Assembly: GCA_951812525.1 (NCBI GenBank)
Contig: OX638316.1
Location: forward strand, 3,590,506-3,654,505
DNA: 64,000 nt
Reading direction: 5' to 3'
DNA from: an uncultured Poribacteria bacterium
GTDB lineage: Bacteria > Poribacteria > WGA-4E > WGA-3G
In this document: in pieces, positions 63,408-64,000 of the stretch
How the letters are laid out: every line of letters begins with the position of its first letter
Numbering within the stretch: the stretch's first letter is position 1
The notes under the pieces: model-generated
What the model saw: the letters and a program-made list of their open reading frames with translations, nothing else
Told to the model about the DNA's origin: nothing
Databases searched by the model: none
Made by a program: the position numbers and the translations under genes

Positions 63408-63430
63408 AGTGAAACCATGGAGGCATAATA

Positions 63431-64000
63431 TTGGAAACCACTCGGATACCAGAAGTAGACTTACGTCCCGGCGAGCAACTGCACGGCTTTGAGGTGAAAG
63501 CCATCACACCCGTCGGCGAGTTACGGGCAGTGACCATCGAATTGGCGCATCAGCATACCGGTGCACGCCTGTTACATCTTTATACACACGATACTGAAAA
63601 CCTCTTCTCTATTAATTTTCCGACCCCGCCATCAGACGACACCGGCGTACCGCATATCCTTGAACATGCAGTCTTAGCAGGCTCCCAAAAATACCCCGTC
63701 AAAGAGCCGTTTTTTGAAATGATTAAGATGAGCATGGCAACATTTATCAACGCCATGACTGCTTCAGATCACACCTACTATCCAGTCGCCAGCAACGTCA
63801 AAAAGGATCTCTTTAACTTAGCGGAAGTCTACTTTGACGCCGTCTTCCATCCGCTTCTTACGGAAGAGACGTTTAAGCGTGAAGGACATCATCTCGCACC
63901 CGTCGATCCAGAGAATCCCACGGGCGACCTGAAGGTAACCGGCATCGTCTATAATGAGATGAAAGGTGTCTTTTCAGATCCTGAGTCGCGACTCTACCGA
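63431..64000 (+). CDS. M16C-family zinc metallopeptidase (PreP-like), partial
   Basis: The TTG start follows GGAGG and continues to the window edge (190 codons seen). The inverted zinc motif H-x-x-E-H appears in PHILEHAVLAGS, preceded by NLFSINFPTPPSDDTG. The later KREGHHLAP and GIVYNEMKGVFSDP are typical of presequence-protease/Cym1-type M16C enzymes, which have about 970 residues. It lies 23 nt after the propeller gene. It degrades peptides in a closed chamber; whether it is exported cannot be told, as no signal peptide is seen. Confidence 0.92.
   Translation, partial: METTRIPEVDLRPGEQLHGFEVKAITPVGELRAVTIELAHQHTGARLLHLYTHDTENLFSINFPTPPSDDTGVPHILEHAVLAGSQKYPVKEPFFEMIKMSMATFINAMTASDHTYYPVASNVKKDLFNLAEVYFDAVFHPLLTEETFKREGHHLAPVDPENPTGDLKVTGIVYNEMKGVFSDPESRLYR

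Overview
The window looks like a chromosomal piece of an uncultured Gram-negative bacterium with moderate GC. Lnt, PorV/PorQ-like and DUF5916-type outer-membrane barrels and several lipoproteins point to a diderm. The mix of Gfo/Idh/MocA dehydrogenases, CaiB-type CoA-transferase, SUMF1-type and PQQ-propeller secreted proteins, DUF4159/DUF4175 proteins and many short intergenic palindromes resembles Candidatus Poribacteria or a relative. That assignment is inferred from gene content and was not tested by a search.

Layout. 0.5-5.5 kb (minus): prfB with a classical programmed +1 frameshift, lnt, and a DUF5916-type outer-membrane protein. 5.8-12.5 kb: EamA transporter, PorV-like barrel, DUF5683-like protein, DapA/NanA-like aldolase, a PIN-domain fusion and RqcH. 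12.6-14.4 kb: a small accessory island (orphan HicB and a restriction-type nuclease) lying exactly between two copies of a MITE-like element. 14.4-17 kb: a secreted protein and groEL behind a near-consensus promoter. 17-25.3 kb: two small minus-strand proteins, then a VWA / DUF4159 / DUF4175-like envelope trio. 25.4-34.5 kb: Tat-exported glycosidase-like protein, slipin, KamA-type radical SAM enzyme, cyclophilin, DisA, two envelope proteins sharing an NTF2-like domain, and a hotdog thioesterase. 34.7-39.6 kb: an ABC transporter whose ATPase and permease genes are separated by an inverted small gene and a MITE fragment. 39.7-48.5 kb: TPR lipoprotein, purC, CaiB-type transferase, a double alpha/beta hydrolase, a THUMP methyltransferase and two tandem Gfo/Idh oxidoreductases.

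50.5-58.3 kb is a defence island. It holds dndC-dndD-dndE (DNA phosphorothioation) with dndE cut short, a TIR-domain remnant fused in frame just behind the dndE stop, a two-gene CBASS-like unit (SMODS-type CD-NTase overlapping a SLATT two-TM effector), an AlbA_2/Schlafen-type protein, and a convergent HNH endonuclease whose N-terminus recalls sulfur-binding restriction enzymes. The TIR remnant is not visible as an open gene; it appears only when translation is continued through two stop codons.

58.6-64 kb returns to secreted and envelope proteins: two tandem paralogues, a SUMF1-domain lipoprotein, two tandem MITEs, a DHH-like protein behind a perfect consensus promoter, a PQQ-type propeller and the start of an M16C peptidase. 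The most unusual signal is a shared C-terminal tail, roughly L-x-x-x-W-G-x-[IL]-K followed by a short basic end, on four signal-peptide proteins at 14.4, 49.6, 58.6 and 59.4 kb. It is a candidate for an undescribed sorting or anchoring tag.
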